From: Bacteroidia bacterium
Lineage (GTDB): Bacteria > Bacteroidota > Bacteroidia > SpSt-205
Direction of reading: 5' to 3'
Length of the DNA: 36,819 nucleotides
Assembly: GCA_025057135.1 (NCBI GenBank)
Contig: JANWXY010000056.1
Coordinates: forward strand, 1 to 36,819
A program made the translations under genes and the position numbers. Position 1 is the first letter of the stretch. Every line of letters begins with the position of its first letter. The notes beneath the pieces were generated by a model that had not been told where the DNA came from, did not search any database, and saw only the letters and a list, made by a program, of their open reading frames with translations. Below are positions 24,539 through 34,108 of the stretch, piece after piece.

Positions 24539-27500
24539 ATGCGGTACGTATACCTGATCACGCTTATCACAGCCGCTGGGCTGTGGCAGGGCTTGCGAGC
24601 ACAGCCATTAGATGGGCTGCAGCCGTATCTGGTAGATGGAAGTCCTACTAACCTTGCTGCTCGGCAGTTCCAGACTATCCAGGACGCTTTCAATGCTTTG
24701 GAATCAAATGGAGTAGATGGTACGTTTGGTCCAGTTATTATTCGCGTCGTAACAGGGTATGATCCCACTGTGGAACCCAATCACCTTCGGCTTGGAGGCT
24801 ACGCCTGCTCAAATCCTCCCTGTGCTGTACAGGTGTATGTAGATATACCCGTAGTTCTCTCAAAAAGTCCCACTACCGCTCAGCGCTTTTTACTGAGATT
24901 GGGAGGTTCCCCTGTGGATAACCTACAATTTTTCACCTTAAATGGCCGCGGTAATCTTCGCCTTGTAGAAAATACCAACTCAGCTACTCAGTCTGCTGTG
25001 ATAGGCATTTCGCCGAGAGCTGGTCGGACTTTGAGCAGGATTCACATAGATAGTGTAATCATAGATGGTGTCGATCGCACACAGACCTATGCAGGCGTGT
25101 ATGTCGGTGACTCAGCTACGCTTGGTAATGCTATTCCCAGCGGTAGCTTGGTAGGTCAGGTTCAAATAACGAACTGCCAGATTTCGGGGGCTCGCCATGG
25201 CATCTACATGCGTGGCTCTACAAATGGTCAGGTGTTAGCCCCTTTCGTGTCTCGCTGCACGATTGGTATTCCTGAGCCAGTGCCAAATGCGACTAACACA
25301 GATGCCTCTTTCGGAGGAGCAGGTTTTGCCGGAGGGATATACTTTTTCTCTACAAATGGCGGCTTTATTCAGCAGAATGTGATTAGAAATGCTCTACAGA
25401 GTACCAATCCTTCTGCGCCAGGCTTTGCAGGTATAATCTCAGATCAGGCAACTGGACTTACGATAGAGCGTAACTATATCTACAATATCCGATATACTGG
25501 CACATTCGGCTATGGAGCTACGGGTATCCGAGTGACAGCCCCTGGATCAGGTAGTGCTAATGTGATTGTCCGCAATAACTTTATCTCCCGTATAGGGGGG
25601 GATGGAGATAATAGCGCGTTTACTTCTATTCACTGGATGGTATCTGGTATAGCTGTACACGCCATAGCTACTAATAGTAATGTAGGCGTACAGATTCTCC
25701 ACAACTCTATCCACCTCTTCAACGATGATAGTGCCTCGCTGGGCCCTAATGACTTAACACCCCCGCCTGCGGGCTTTACCAATAGTATCGTAACGGGTAT
25801 AGTGCTATCCTCTAATGTCACTGGTGGGGTGACTATCTCGGGTAATCTTATTCAAAATACTCATCGTCGGACTGCATCTAGTGCACGTGCCTTTGGTATT
25901 ATAATCAATGCGTCTTCTCTTGCAGGCTCTACCATCAATTATAATGCTTATCATATAAATGCAACCGTAACTGGGGGCAACTTCATAGGGCGTCAGGGCG
26001 GCACTGATTACGCTACGCTCGCTGCATGGCAAGGCATAGGTTATGATGCTAATGGCTGGCAGTTAGGCAGCCCCGTAGCCTTTGCGAATGATTACGATTT
26101 GCACATTGATCCCCTTGTGCCTTCCTTTATCATCGATCGCGGGAATTCGGCGCTTTTGCCGATGGTGGATTATGATGGGCAGACGCGCCCCCTCCCGAAT
26201 CCAGGTCCAGGTCCAAATGGTGACCCGGGCAGCGCACCGGATATAGGCGCTGATGAAGTGGATGGAAGCTACATACCATGTCCATCTGTCATAGAGGCAG
26301 ATGCTATCACCCTCTCGCCTGCCACACCGCAGGTCGGTCAGGATATTACGGTGAGTGTGAATAACGCATCTAACTTATCAGGCATCCTCACACTCCGCTG
26401 GTCTACGAATGGCGGTTCTTCATGGACAAGCGTACCTGTGTCTCCGAGCTCTTTCCCCTACACTATACCGGCTCCATCTGTCTCTTCTCTGCCTGCCACG
26501 CTGGATGTACAGCTAATCGCCAATAATGTCCCAGGCTGCCCTTCCTTGTCACCTAATACCGATACTGCTGTCGCATCGGTGGTTATCACTTGCCCGACGC
26601 CATTCGGTGCAGGTCCTGTAAACATCACGCAAGATACGGTGCTGTTTGGGGCGCCTATCACCTTGAATGCTTCCCCCTCGGCGGGAACTCAGTACGTCAT
26701 TCAATGGTCATATAATCAAACTACATGGAACAATCTAACCTACACAGGGACTTTTCCCGCAACTCTACTTACCCCCTCTTCGGGACTTCCGTCTATCCCG
26801 GCCACGCTTTATATGCGGCTCGTCGTACAAAACTATACTGGCTGCTCACCTGCAGCTGATACCTCTAATGTGGACTCAGTAGTACTAAATGAGCGACCTG
26901 GGAACCGCCTGGCTACAGCTATACCTATTAGCTTGACTTATAACTCTCTCGCTCAACGCTGGGAGGCAGTGATTCAAGATAGCACAAATCTCGGCACGAC
27001 AAATGAATATGGAAATCCTACTGCTGTCGGCTCGTCTGGTACTGGCAATCCTCGCGGTACAGGCGCTAAGGACCTGTTCTACATTCTGACCTTGCCTACT
27101 TGTATGGACTCCCTCTTTCTCAACACCTGTGCCTCATTTACCAACTACGATACTCGCTTGAACCTTATTAACCTCACTACTGGTGATACTACCTCTGATG
27201 AAGATGCGTGCGGGCTGAGATCTGATCTAAGAGTGATAGGTACTGAGACTTCCAATCTTATAAAGCCTATGGGAGAAAACTGGAGCACTCCTACCGTAGA
27301 CTCTGTCCGATTAGCGGCAGGGGACCAAATAGTCATTATCGTGGAAGGATATAGCTCCTTCAGTCAAGGCCGATTTGAGCTGGTCATCCGTGGCTATGGT
27401 CCTGAGCTTGTGACTCGTCCTGTGCCGAGTCTCGGTTTAGATACCTCGCTGTGTATTGCCACGAGTACTTCTCTCCCTTTGGATGCCACCGTAACGCCGC

Positions 27501-28243
27501 CTGCTGATAACTATGAGTGGGTCGTAGATGGTTCGGTCGTTTCTGGCGCCAATTCACCGATATATAATCTTCCCCTTGCCTCGGGTACCTATCAAGTCAT
27601 CGCACGCGCCATATTCAATAATACCCGAGGATTGGCGAATGGGCCTATATGTCAAGCTGATACCACAGCAGATACGATTGTCGTGACAGTCTCTCCCGAG
27701 CCTCAGGCAGCTATTCAAGTGGGAACTACTATTTATCCCAGTGGTGGAACGCATAATATCTCTTCTACGAGTTCTCCCGTGAGTGAGACCTTCACCGTCA
27801 GCAGTTCTACGAGCGGAAATTCCTATCAGTGGGAACTGTATAATCCAGGCAGCAGCACTGCAAATGCCACTGGTTCTGGCAGCTCATTTAGTCACTCCTT
27901 CTCAAGTAGCGGTGTTTATACGCTCATCTTGATTTCCACTAATGGAGTCTGTGAAGAGCGTGATACAGTATTTGTGAATGTGAGTATCACCACAGCTCTG
28001 GGTAGCTCTGCTGGCAGCTTTTCTGCTTTTCCGAATCCCAATAGTGGAAGCTTTACCATTATAGCGCCTGCTGTGGGTATCTATGAGCTGCGAGTTGTGG
28101 ATGTTGCTGGAAAGGTAGTGCTTACCGACTACATACAAGGACAGCGTAAAGACCTCCATTTGCGCCTTCCTGCGGGTACCTATCAGCTTCTTCTCTCAGG
28201 AGAAGGGCGCTCGGAGGTCATTCGTCTCCTCATAGTAGAGTAG
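24539..28243 (+). CDS. Large secreted beta-helix protein with T9SS type A sorting domain
   Basis: This is a 1234-residue protein. Its signal peptide is about residues 1-22 (MRYVYLITLITAAGLWQGLRAQ). Residues of about 35-560 form a right-handed parallel beta-helix like secreted pectate-lyase/NosD proteins: FQTIQDAFNALESNGVDG, ITNCQISGARHGIYMRGS, NVIRNALQST, RNNFISRIGGDG, ISGNLIQNTHRR; the segment ends in PDIGADEVDG. About 575-760 are Ig-like repeats (SVIEADAITLSPATPQVGQ), then a beta-sandwich domain with paired Cys (TCMDSLFLNTCASF) near 855, and PKD-like repeats to about 1150. The C-terminus FSAFPNPNSGSFTI ... LPAGTYQLLLSG is a type A sorting domain. It probably binds or cleaves extracellular polysaccharide; catalytic residues cannot be assigned. 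Confidence 0.88.
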   Translation: MRYVYLITLITAAGLWQGLRAQPLDGLQPYLVDGSPTNLAARQFQTIQDAFNALESNGVDGTFGPVIIRVVTGYDPTVEPNHLRLGGYACSNPPCAVQVYVDIPVVLSKSPTTAQRFLLRLGGSPVDNLQFFTLNGRGNLRLVENTNSATQSAVIGISPRAGRTLSRIHIDSVIIDGVDRTQTYAGVYVGDSATLGNAIPSGSLVGQVQITNCQISGARHGIYMRGSTNGQVLAPFVSRCTIGIPEPVPNATNTDASFGGAGFAGGIYFFSTNGGFIQQNVIRNALQSTNPSAPGFAGIISDQATGLTIERNYIYNIRYTGTFGYGATGIRVTAPGSGSANVIVRNNFISRIGGDGDNSAFTSIHWMVSGIAVHAIATNSNVGVQILHNSIHLFNDDSASLGPNDLTPPPAGFTNSIVTGIVLSSNVTGGVTISGNLIQNTHRRTASSARAFGIIINASSLAGSTINYNAYHINATVTGGNFIGRQGGTDYATLAAWQGIGYDANGWQLGSPVAFANDYDLHIDPLVPSFIIDRGNSALLPMVDYDGQTRPLPNPGPGPNGDPGSAPDIGADEVDGSYIPCPSVIEADAITLSPATPQVGQDITVSVNNASNLSGILTLRWSTNGGSSWTSVPVSPSSFPYTIPAPSVSSLPATLDVQLIANNVPGCPSLSPNTDTAVASVVITCPTPFGAGPVNITQDTVLFGAPITLNASPSAGTQYVIQWSYNQTTWNNLTYTGTFPATLLTPSSGLPSIPATLYMRLVVQNYTGCSPAADTSNVDSVVLNERPGNRLATAIPISLTYNSLAQRWEAVIQDSTNLGTTNEYGNPTAVGSSGTGNPRGTGAKDLFYILTLPTCMDSLFLNTCASFTNYDTRLNLINLTTGDTTSDEDACGLRSDLRVIGTETSNLIKPMGENWSTPTVDSVRLAAGDQIVIIVEGYSSFSQGRFELVIRGYGPELVTRPVPSLGLDTSLCIATSTSLPLDATVTPPADNYEWVVDGSVVSGANSPIYNLPLASGTYQVIARAIFNNTRGLANGPICQADTTADTIVVTVSPEPQAAIQVGTTIYPSGGTHNISSTSSPVSETFTVSSSTSGNSYQWELYNPGSSTANATGSGSSFSHSFSSSGVYTLILISTNGVCEERDTVFVNVSITTALGSSAGSFSAFPNPNSGSFTIIAPAVGIYELRVVDVAGKVVLTDYIQGQRKDLHLRLPAGTYQLLLSGEGRSEVIRLLIVE

Positions 28244-28271
28244 TCGTCGCGCCTTGTAGTAGCATGAATCT

Positions 28272-28305
28272 AAGCCCTCCGGCGATGAGCCGGAGGGCTT
28301 TTCTT
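28272..28305 (+). terminator. Intrinsic terminator of beta-helix T9SS gene
   Basis: The 12-bp perfect stem AAGCCCTCCGGC (28272-28283) / GCCGGAGGGCTT (28289-28300) with loop GATGA is followed by a T-rich tract (TTCTT), 28 nt after the stop codon. This is the clearest Rho-independent terminator in the window. Confidence 0.88.
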
Positions 28306-28340
28306 ATGGGGGTATGAAACTGCGGGGAGGAGTCTTAGAT

Positions 28341-28371
28341 GGGGCGCCAGCGCCGCAGGCGCTGGCGCCCC
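28341..28371. repeat. 31-nt GC palindrome, copy 2
   Basis: The arms GGGGCGCCAGCGCC (28341-28354) and GGCGCTGGCGCCCC (28358-28371) pair perfectly over 14 bp around GCA. The central 27 nt differ from copy 1 (1355-1383) by a single loop base. On the minus-strand RNA the loop is C-UGCG-G, again a UNCG tetraloop. It lies 22 nt after the stop of the minus-strand unknown gene and has no U-tract on that strand. Confidence 0.85.
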
Positions 28372-28393
28372 ACTTACCTTCATCAATAATCCT

Positions 28394-29053
28394 TCATTTC
28401 ACATACCCTCTTCGCCATGCCCGAAAAGTATTTGCACTTTCTCCATAAGCGTAATATTCCAGCAATCCTACCGCTTCTATCACACGCATCTTTTCTTGCC
28501 AAGTTTCCGGCGATGCATCAAATCCAAAAAATGCATAGGCAGATACGAGGGCTTTCAGGTAGCCTTTCAATCCAGCCTCAATCAGAATAGAGAGGGGCGG
28601 TTGCTCTTCTGCAGACAGCCATGACTCCGCAATACTACGGGCAAGCTTACTTCCCTGTCTTAGGAGATAGCCCGTATGGGAGGTGTCTTGATTAGCTTTG
28701 CTCAGAATAGTCTCATATACAGCGATGATTGTAGCCGCATCTGCTTCCTTATCTTGGGTTGGAAGAAATATCCTGTGCATCTGTGAGCTATCAACTTTTA
28801 GATATCGTCGAGCTGTGCTAAGGAGCGCAGTAATAGTATCGCTTTGATTGAGATATATGCCGGCTATTTCTCGGAAAAATCGGTCATTCCACTCTATGCG
28901 ACGGATAGCCTCCATCTCTTGTCGCAGACGCAGCAGCCACTCCCGATGACTGGTATCCCGGACGAGCGAATAGAGCCGATGGTGAAGCTCCTTGTACGGT
29001 AGAGGATTCTGGGCCTTCATCAGCCATAGCGTCCCCATGACCCAGCGCCACAT
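28394..29053 (-). CDS. Hypothetical all-alpha protein
   Basis: I do not recognise a family. It has 219 residues. The start MWRWVMGTLWLMKAQNPLPY could be a short signal peptide (cleavage near KAQ), after which the chain is rich in Arg, Leu and Glu and predicted helical (LRLRQEMEAIRRIEWNDRFF; AATIIAVYETILSKAN; IEAGLKGYLKALVSAYAFFG). A CATATTTG box (29058-29065) lies 4 nt before the start. It diverges from rel with the two starts 9 bp apart and ends near the GC palindrome. Confidence 0.6.
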   Translation of the reverse strand: MWRWVMGTLWLMKAQNPLPYKELHHRLYSLVRDTSHREWLLRLRQEMEAIRRIEWNDRFFREIAGIYLNQSDTITALLSTARRYLKVDSSQMHRIFLPTQDKEADAATIIAVYETILSKANQDTSHTGYLLRQGSKLARSIAESWLSAEEQPPLSILIEAGLKGYLKALVSAYAFFGFDASPETWQEKMRVIEAVGLLEYYAYGESANTFRAWRRGYVK

Positions 29054-29057
29054 AAAG

Positions 29058-29065
29058 CAAATATG
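29058..29065 (-). promoter_or_regulatory. CATATTTG -7-like box, hypothetical gene
   Basis: It matches TAnnTTTG at 5 of the 6 fixed positions (C at position 1), 4 nt before the ATG at 29053. It overlaps the first codon of the longest rel reading frame. Confidence 0.3.
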
Positions 29066-31300
29066 CGGGTCTCTTTCGTATCTTTTCGTATGCCCAGCGT
29101 ATGGCAGCAGACTTTTATGGAGTCGGAAAAGAAAGCCATAATTTCTGCTTACAGACGGCTTTTGCGAGCATGTGGTGACTTTTTAGATAAAAAGGGACGG
29201 ACGGAACTCAGAAAAGCGTTTCGCTTTGCCTTAGAGCAACATGGGGACATGCGGCGGCGTACAGGGGAGCCCTACATTCTGCATCCAATAGCCGTGGCTC
29301 TCATTTTAGTCAAAGAGATCGGTTTGAAAGATGTCTCCGCTGTAATAGCTGCTCTCCTGCATGATGTGGTGGAGGACACGGATACCGATTTAGAGACTAT
29401 TCATGCAGAGTTTGGAGAGCGGGTGGCGACGCTTGTTGAGGCGCTCACGAAAATCACTCGGGTTCAGAGTCCATTAGAATCTACTCAGGCGGAGACTTTT
29501 CGCAAAATCCTTCTTACGATGGCGGATGATATTCGCGTGGCCCTTATCAAGCTGGCTGATCGCCTTCATAATATGCGCACTCTCACCGGTCTCAAGCCAG
29601 AGAAACAAGCCAAGATTCTCGCTGAGACAGAGTATATCTATATACCGATAGCGCATAGGTTAGGGTTGTATGCAATCAAGAGTGAGATGGAGGACCTTAT
29701 CTTACAGTTTCGTGCGCCCAGAGAATATGAGGAGATAGCTCAAAAGCTTCAAGCCACAGCTCGTGAGCGCGAGAAGTACATTCAGCGATTTGTAGAGCCG
29801 ATTCTTCAGAAACTGAAAGAAGAGCTACCTGTACGCTTCAAAGTGGAGAGTCGCGTCAAAAGTATCAGCTCCATCTACAATAAAATGAAGCGCCAAGGCG
29901 TGAGATTTGAAGAAGTGTACGACATATTCGCGGTTCGGTTCATTTTAGACTCGCCTCCTGCCACAGAAAAGGCGGATTGTTGGCGTACTTATTCCATCAT
30001 CACCAGCTTGTATCGTCCTAACATGAATCGCCTCAGAGACTGGATATCCCATCCAAAGGCGACTGGGTATGAAGCTTTACATATCACGGTTATGGGACCA
30101 GAAGGCAAGTGGGTGGAGGTACAAATACGCTCCCGGCGCATGCACGAAGCGGCAGAATATGGGCTCGTCGCTCACTGGCGCTATAAAGACAAACAGAATG
30201 GGCATTCCGCCGGGTATGATCAGGCGTTGGAAGGATGGCTAAACCGAATCCGTAGCCTTCTGGAAAATCCAGAGCTCCCCGTGGTAGAGCTCCTCAGCGA
30301 AATGCGTTTGGATATTGCTCATGAAGAGGTGTATGTTTTCACCCCTAAGGGGGAGTTGAAAATTTTGCCCGCTGGCGCCACCGCTTTGGATTTTGCCTAT
30401 GAGATACATTCGGAAATAGGGCGACACGCAATCGCTGCCAAAGTCAATGGGCGACCAGTCCTACTCAACACAATTTTGCAAAATGCTGACCAGGTGGAAA
30501 TTATCACAAGCGAACGAGCGGAGCCCTCAGAAGAGCAGCTCTCTTTCGTAAAAACCGCCCGGGCGAGGCTGAAAATCAGAGAATACCTCAAACATCAGCG
30601 AAAACAAGCGATCGAGCGGGGAAAAGCGATTTTTGAGTGGAGGTTACGACATTTAGGATTGCGGCAGGATGATCCCTCCATTCGGGAACTTTTATGGTAT
30701 TTACGATTGCCCTCTTTGGAAGAGCTATGGTATCGGCTCGGTAATCATAAAATTGACCTCACGCGCATTCAAGATTTCATTCGTCTGAAACGCATATCCC
30801 ATGGAACTACACCCATAATAGATCAGCTCTCCCAACAACTGGGCTTGCTCAGTGGTGCTATAGAAGTCGGTCATAGCGAAGAAAAGCACACGTACGCTAC
30901 GTGCTGTTACCCCATACCCTTTGACGCTATCATGGGCTATATGACCGCTGATGGGCTTATCATTCACCGCACGACTTGTAAGGAGATACAGCGCTTGCTA
31001 TCTCTGGACAGTACAAAGGTTCGGACGCTACGCTGGGTGAGTACGCCGCAAAAAGACTTCTTAGCCGCTCTGCTCTTAGAGGGGGAGGACCGCCAAGGTA
31101 TGCTGCTGGATATCGTAAAAGTGATTTCTCTCCGCAAGCGAAAAAATATCCGTTCTATACGCATAGAGGGGCAAGCGTCTTACTTTCAGGGGATTATTGA
31201 GCTTTATGTACATAATGAACCGGATCTCCTAAGTACTATTCGGGCTTTGGTGGAGGTGCGGGGGCTCCTGAGAGTTGAGCGATATCGGGAGAATCCCTAA
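29063..31300 (+). CDS. rel: Bifunctional (p)ppGpp synthetase/hydrolase (Rel/SpoT)
   Basis: This makes and degrades the stringent-response alarmone (p)ppGpp in the cytosol. 745 residues. The HD hydrolase domain has the metal motif LLHDVVEDTD (His100, Asp101; residues about 55-200). The synthetase domain includes RVKSISSIYNKMKRQG, YDIFAVRFIL, RLRDWISHPKATGYEALH and EVQIRSRRMHEAAEYGLVAHWRYK (about 250-385). The TGS domain starts near 415 (VYVFTPKGELKILPAGATALDFAYEIH), a zinc-finger/helical region contains HTYATCCYPIPFDAIMGY, and a C-terminal ACT domain is near 670-745. The start is uncertain: ATG 29063, 29090 (a TATCTTTT box at 29079-29086 precedes it by 3 nt) or 29117 (MESEKKAII). Confidence 0.95.
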   Translation: MRVSFVSFRMPSVWQQTFMESEKKAIISAYRRLLRACGDFLDKKGRTELRKAFRFALEQHGDMRRRTGEPYILHPIAVALILVKEIGLKDVSAVIAALLHDVVEDTDTDLETIHAEFGERVATLVEALTKITRVQSPLESTQAETFRKILLTMADDIRVALIKLADRLHNMRTLTGLKPEKQAKILAETEYIYIPIAHRLGLYAIKSEMEDLILQFRAPREYEEIAQKLQATAREREKYIQRFVEPILQKLKEELPVRFKVESRVKSISSIYNKMKRQGVRFEEVYDIFAVRFILDSPPATEKADCWRTYSIITSLYRPNMNRLRDWISHPKATGYEALHITVMGPEGKWVEVQIRSRRMHEAAEYGLVAHWRYKDKQNGHSAGYDQALEGWLNRIRSLLENPELPVVELLSEMRLDIAHEEVYVFTPKGELKILPAGATALDFAYEIHSEIGRHAIAAKVNGRPVLLNTILQNADQVEIITSERAEPSEEQLSFVKTARARLKIREYLKHQRKQAIERGKAIFEWRLRHLGLRQDDPSIRELLWYLRLPSLEELWYRLGNHKIDLTRIQDFIRLKRISHGTTPIIDQLSQQLGLLSGAIEVGHSEEKHTYATCCYPIPFDAIMGYMTADGLIIHRTTCKEIQRLLSLDSTKVRTLRWVSTPQKDFLAALLLEGEDRQGMLLDIVKVISLRKRKNIRSIRIEGQASYFQGIIELYVHNEPDLLSTIRALVEVRGLLRVERYRENP

Positions 31301-31306
31301 ACTTTG
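31299..31306 (+). promoter_or_regulatory. AAACTTTG -7-like box, ABC transporter operon
   Basis: It matches TAnnTTTG at 5 of the 6 fixed positions, 8 nt before the ATG at 31315; it overlaps the rel stop codon. Confidence 0.4.
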
Positions 31307-31314
31307 CTGCTCAT

Positions 31315-34107
31315 ATGCAGGAGGTTTTGCTGGATGGCCTGGCGAGGATATTAGCATATTTTTCTTTGCAAGGTAGCTTTTCTCAAAAAGAAACTGTCAT
31401 CTTACGGCAGCTCTTGCGCGAGCTTGGCGTAGATGCCGAAGCAGAGATTCAAAAAATTCAACACTATATTGCTAATCAAAATAATCTGCGTCCGCAAATA
31501 GTCCTCCGCTCTATTTCACAGCAGCTCCCCAGACATTTACGATACCTTCTGTACGCATATATCGTTCAGCTCGCCTATGCGGACAAGGTTTTCCAGCAAG
31601 AAGAGGAGCGGTTTCTCAAAGAAATGGCGGAGGAGTTTGAGATTCCGGAGCCGGAGCGGTACATGATAGAGCTTTTTGCTCAGGCAAGTCGCATTAGAAG
31701 TATAGACTCTCCTCAGCTTCTAATCGTCGGTGCTCCTGATAAAGCAGTGGCGCCCTCAGTTCGGCATATGCAATTGCCTTTACCGGGTTATGTAGCATTT
31801 CTCTATTTGCCGTCGGTGGGTTTGCTCTTGATGCGGCTGGTGGGGCCTCAGATGGAAGCGCATCTAAATGGGCAGTGGATTCATGGCGATGTGATTCGGG
31901 TGTTTGTAGAAGGTTCTCTTCTGCGTATCAAAGGATACACTTTGACTTACAAAGAGGTATTGGAGCAGTTTCAGCCTACATCTTTTCAGCAGCGACTATT
32001 GTGGGAAGTGCGTCGGGTCTCCCATAGCTTTAAGGAAGGACGCACAGCTATTCATCCTGTGAGCTTTGAAGTCGTCCAGGGGCGTCTGGTTGGCATAATG
32101 GGTCCCAGTGGTGCAGGGAAAAGTACCCTTTTACGCATTCTCAGCGGTCAGCAAGTGCCTACCAGTGGGAAGGTTTATCTGAATGGAAAGAACATCCACA
32201 CTGACCGAAAGGCTGTACAGGGGCTGCTCGGGTTTGTTCCTCAGGATGATTTGCTAATAGAAGAGCTTACCGTTTGGGAGAATGTTTATTACGCTGCCCG
32301 TTTGGCTTATAGGAGCGATAAGGAAGCACGAGAATCTACAGAAAAAACCCTTAAGCAGCTGGGGCTGATGAATATAGCCCATTTACCCGTAGGCTCGCCT
32401 CTCAATCCTACTATCAGTGGAGGCCAGCGCAAACGCGTCAATATCGCTCTTGAGCTTGTTCGGGGTCCGCTGGTCCTTTTTGTAGATGAACCAACCTCAG
32501 GATTATCTTCCTCAGACGCCGTACAAGTGGTAGAACTTCTCCAGGCTCTGGCGCGTGATGGGCGCATTGTCTTTTTTACCTTGCATCAACCGTCTTCGGA
32601 GATTTATAAAAAGTTAGATCATTTACTTTTTCTGGATGAGGGGGGATATACTATTTTCTGGGGGTCTCCTATAGCGGCTCTACAGCATTTTCGTCGGGCT
32701 GCGGGTCTGGCAGAAAGTGAGCAGGTAGAATGTCCGAGCTGCCGTCGTGTAGAGCCAGAGTCTCTTTTTGATATCATTCAGCAGCGGCGCATAGATGAGG
32801 CAGGTAATATCTCCGAACAGCGGCATGTACCCCCTGAAAAGTGGTATCAAATCTTCTGGCGAGACTATCTCGCCCCTAAGACTCAAATAGAAGTGCCTGT
32901 TCCCCGAGCCCGTCCGCCAGCTTCTATCTTTAGGCAGGGCTTTGTGTTATGGGCCCGAGAAGGCCTTCGCAAATGGCGCACTTGGCTCTCATCGCTTGCT
33001 CTCATCGTGGCTTCTCCGCTTCTTGGACTAATCGTGGGTTTCACTCTGCATTATCATCCCCCTGGACAACCCTACACTCTGTATGAGAACGATAACCTAC
33101 CCACGATCTTTTTCACGAATATTCTGGCTGTCATCTTTCTGGGGATGCTCTCCTCTGCGGAAGAGCTCCTGAGAGATAGGAAGATTCGCCTGCGAGAAGC
33201 CTTTCTCCATCTAAGCTGGTTTAGTTATCTACATGCTAAGCTTTTTTGGGTGGCTCTATTCTCAGCGATTCAAGTCACTCTATATTGGGGGGTAGTCTCA
33301 TTACTTATCGGATTGTATGCCAACTGGATGCAGACCTGGCTGCTTCTGTACATAGTGGCTATCTTGAGTAATCTCCTATCTCTCAATCTTTCGGATACTT
33401 TCACGCATCCTGTGCCTATTTACGTTCTCATACCGATACTGATTATACCGCAGCTGGTTTTGAGTGGCGCGGTGATACCTTATGATAAGTTCAATCCATC
33501 GCTTCGTGGTAGTAGGCCGGTCCCAATATTGGCGGATTTTTCATTCACTCGGTGGGCTTATGAGGCTCAGGTGGTTTCATACTTTGTGAATAATCCTTAT
33601 CATAAGCTGCTATACCCACTCAAAGCGCGTCAGTCTCACCTTCGCTATCATCTACTCCATGAGCTTCCCATGCGGCGAGAAAACGGCGATACTACTATTT
33701 ACCTGCAAGGATGGAAAGCTCCCTCTTTGGACTCCTTGGAAAAACTCCTTCAAAGGGAGATGCAGGCGGTCTCTATGGCTATCGTCGCCCGAGAAGCGGA
33801 TATACCATCAGAGTTTCGCCTTAGGTATCATAATGACGCTGTAGAGCGGATTGCGCTTGCCAGTCAGACGACCCAGAAAATCCTTTACAGAAATGAGCGC
33901 TATTATCGTATGTATGAGCCTGCTTTGATTACAGAGTGTGTAGGCGGAGGGTATGAGCCTTTTTTCAGTGCTGTGAAATGTATAGCTGGTAAAATACTCC
34001 CCACACCTGTCTTCAATCAGCTCATTTTACTCCTTATGGGATTTGGTTTATGGCTATTACTTGTGCTGCGTGTCCTGAACTATTTGTTTTTAGGAGGAAA
34101 ACCTTGA
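31315..34107 (+). CDS. TerB/FHA-like/ABCG-type ABC transporter fusion
   Basis: This is a 930-residue half-transporter of the ABCG/ABC-2 layout (ATPase before permease). Residues of about 1-125 are helical and TerB-like (YIVQLAYADKVFQQEEERFLKEMAEEF). About 140-225 are beta-rich and FHA-like in position (HLNGQWIHGDVIRVFVEGSLLRIKG). The ATPase has Walker A GPSGAGKST near 263, signature TISGGQRKRVNIA near 366, Walker B LVLFVDEPTSGLSS and H-loop LHQPSSEI. Membrane segments run from about 560 (LALIVASPLLGLIVGF) through the block at about 640-720, and a last one near 905-925. A long extracytoplasmic region lies between the last two. The substrate is unknown. Its stop and the next ATG are 1 nt apart. 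Confidence 0.85.
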   Translation: MQEVLLDGLARILAYFSLQGSFSQKETVILRQLLRELGVDAEAEIQKIQHYIANQNNLRPQIVLRSISQQLPRHLRYLLYAYIVQLAYADKVFQQEEERFLKEMAEEFEIPEPERYMIELFAQASRIRSIDSPQLLIVGAPDKAVAPSVRHMQLPLPGYVAFLYLPSVGLLLMRLVGPQMEAHLNGQWIHGDVIRVFVEGSLLRIKGYTLTYKEVLEQFQPTSFQQRLLWEVRRVSHSFKEGRTAIHPVSFEVVQGRLVGIMGPSGAGKSTLLRILSGQQVPTSGKVYLNGKNIHTDRKAVQGLLGFVPQDDLLIEELTVWENVYYAARLAYRSDKEARESTEKTLKQLGLMNIAHLPVGSPLNPTISGGQRKRVNIALELVRGPLVLFVDEPTSGLSSSDAVQVVELLQALARDGRIVFFTLHQPSSEIYKKLDHLLFLDEGGYTIFWGSPIAALQHFRRAAGLAESEQVECPSCRRVEPESLFDIIQQRRIDEAGNISEQRHVPPEKWYQIFWRDYLAPKTQIEVPVPRARPPASIFRQGFVLWAREGLRKWRTWLSSLALIVASPLLGLIVGFTLHYHPPGQPYTLYENDNLPTIFFTNILAVIFLGMLSSAEELLRDRKIRLREAFLHLSWFSYLHAKLFWVALFSAIQVTLYWGVVSLLIGLYANWMQTWLLLYIVAILSNLLSLNLSDTFTHPVPIYVLIPILIIPQLVLSGAVIPYDKFNPSLRGSRPVPILADFSFTRWAYEAQVVSYFVNNPYHKLLYPLKARQSHLRYHLLHELPMRRENGDTTIYLQGWKAPSLDSLEKLLQREMQAVSMAIVAREADIPSEFRLRYHNDAVERIALASQTTQKILYRNERYYRMYEPALITECVGGGYEPFFSAVKCIAGKILPTPVFNQLILLLMGFGLWLLLVLRVLNYLFLGGKP

Positions 34108-34108
34108 A

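Noticed and set aside
34090-34108. GGAGG upstream of the polyprenyl synthase as a ribosome binding site
   Set aside because: It is explained by the Gly-Gly-Lys codons at the end of the ABC gene; it may help by chance but is not a distinctive site.
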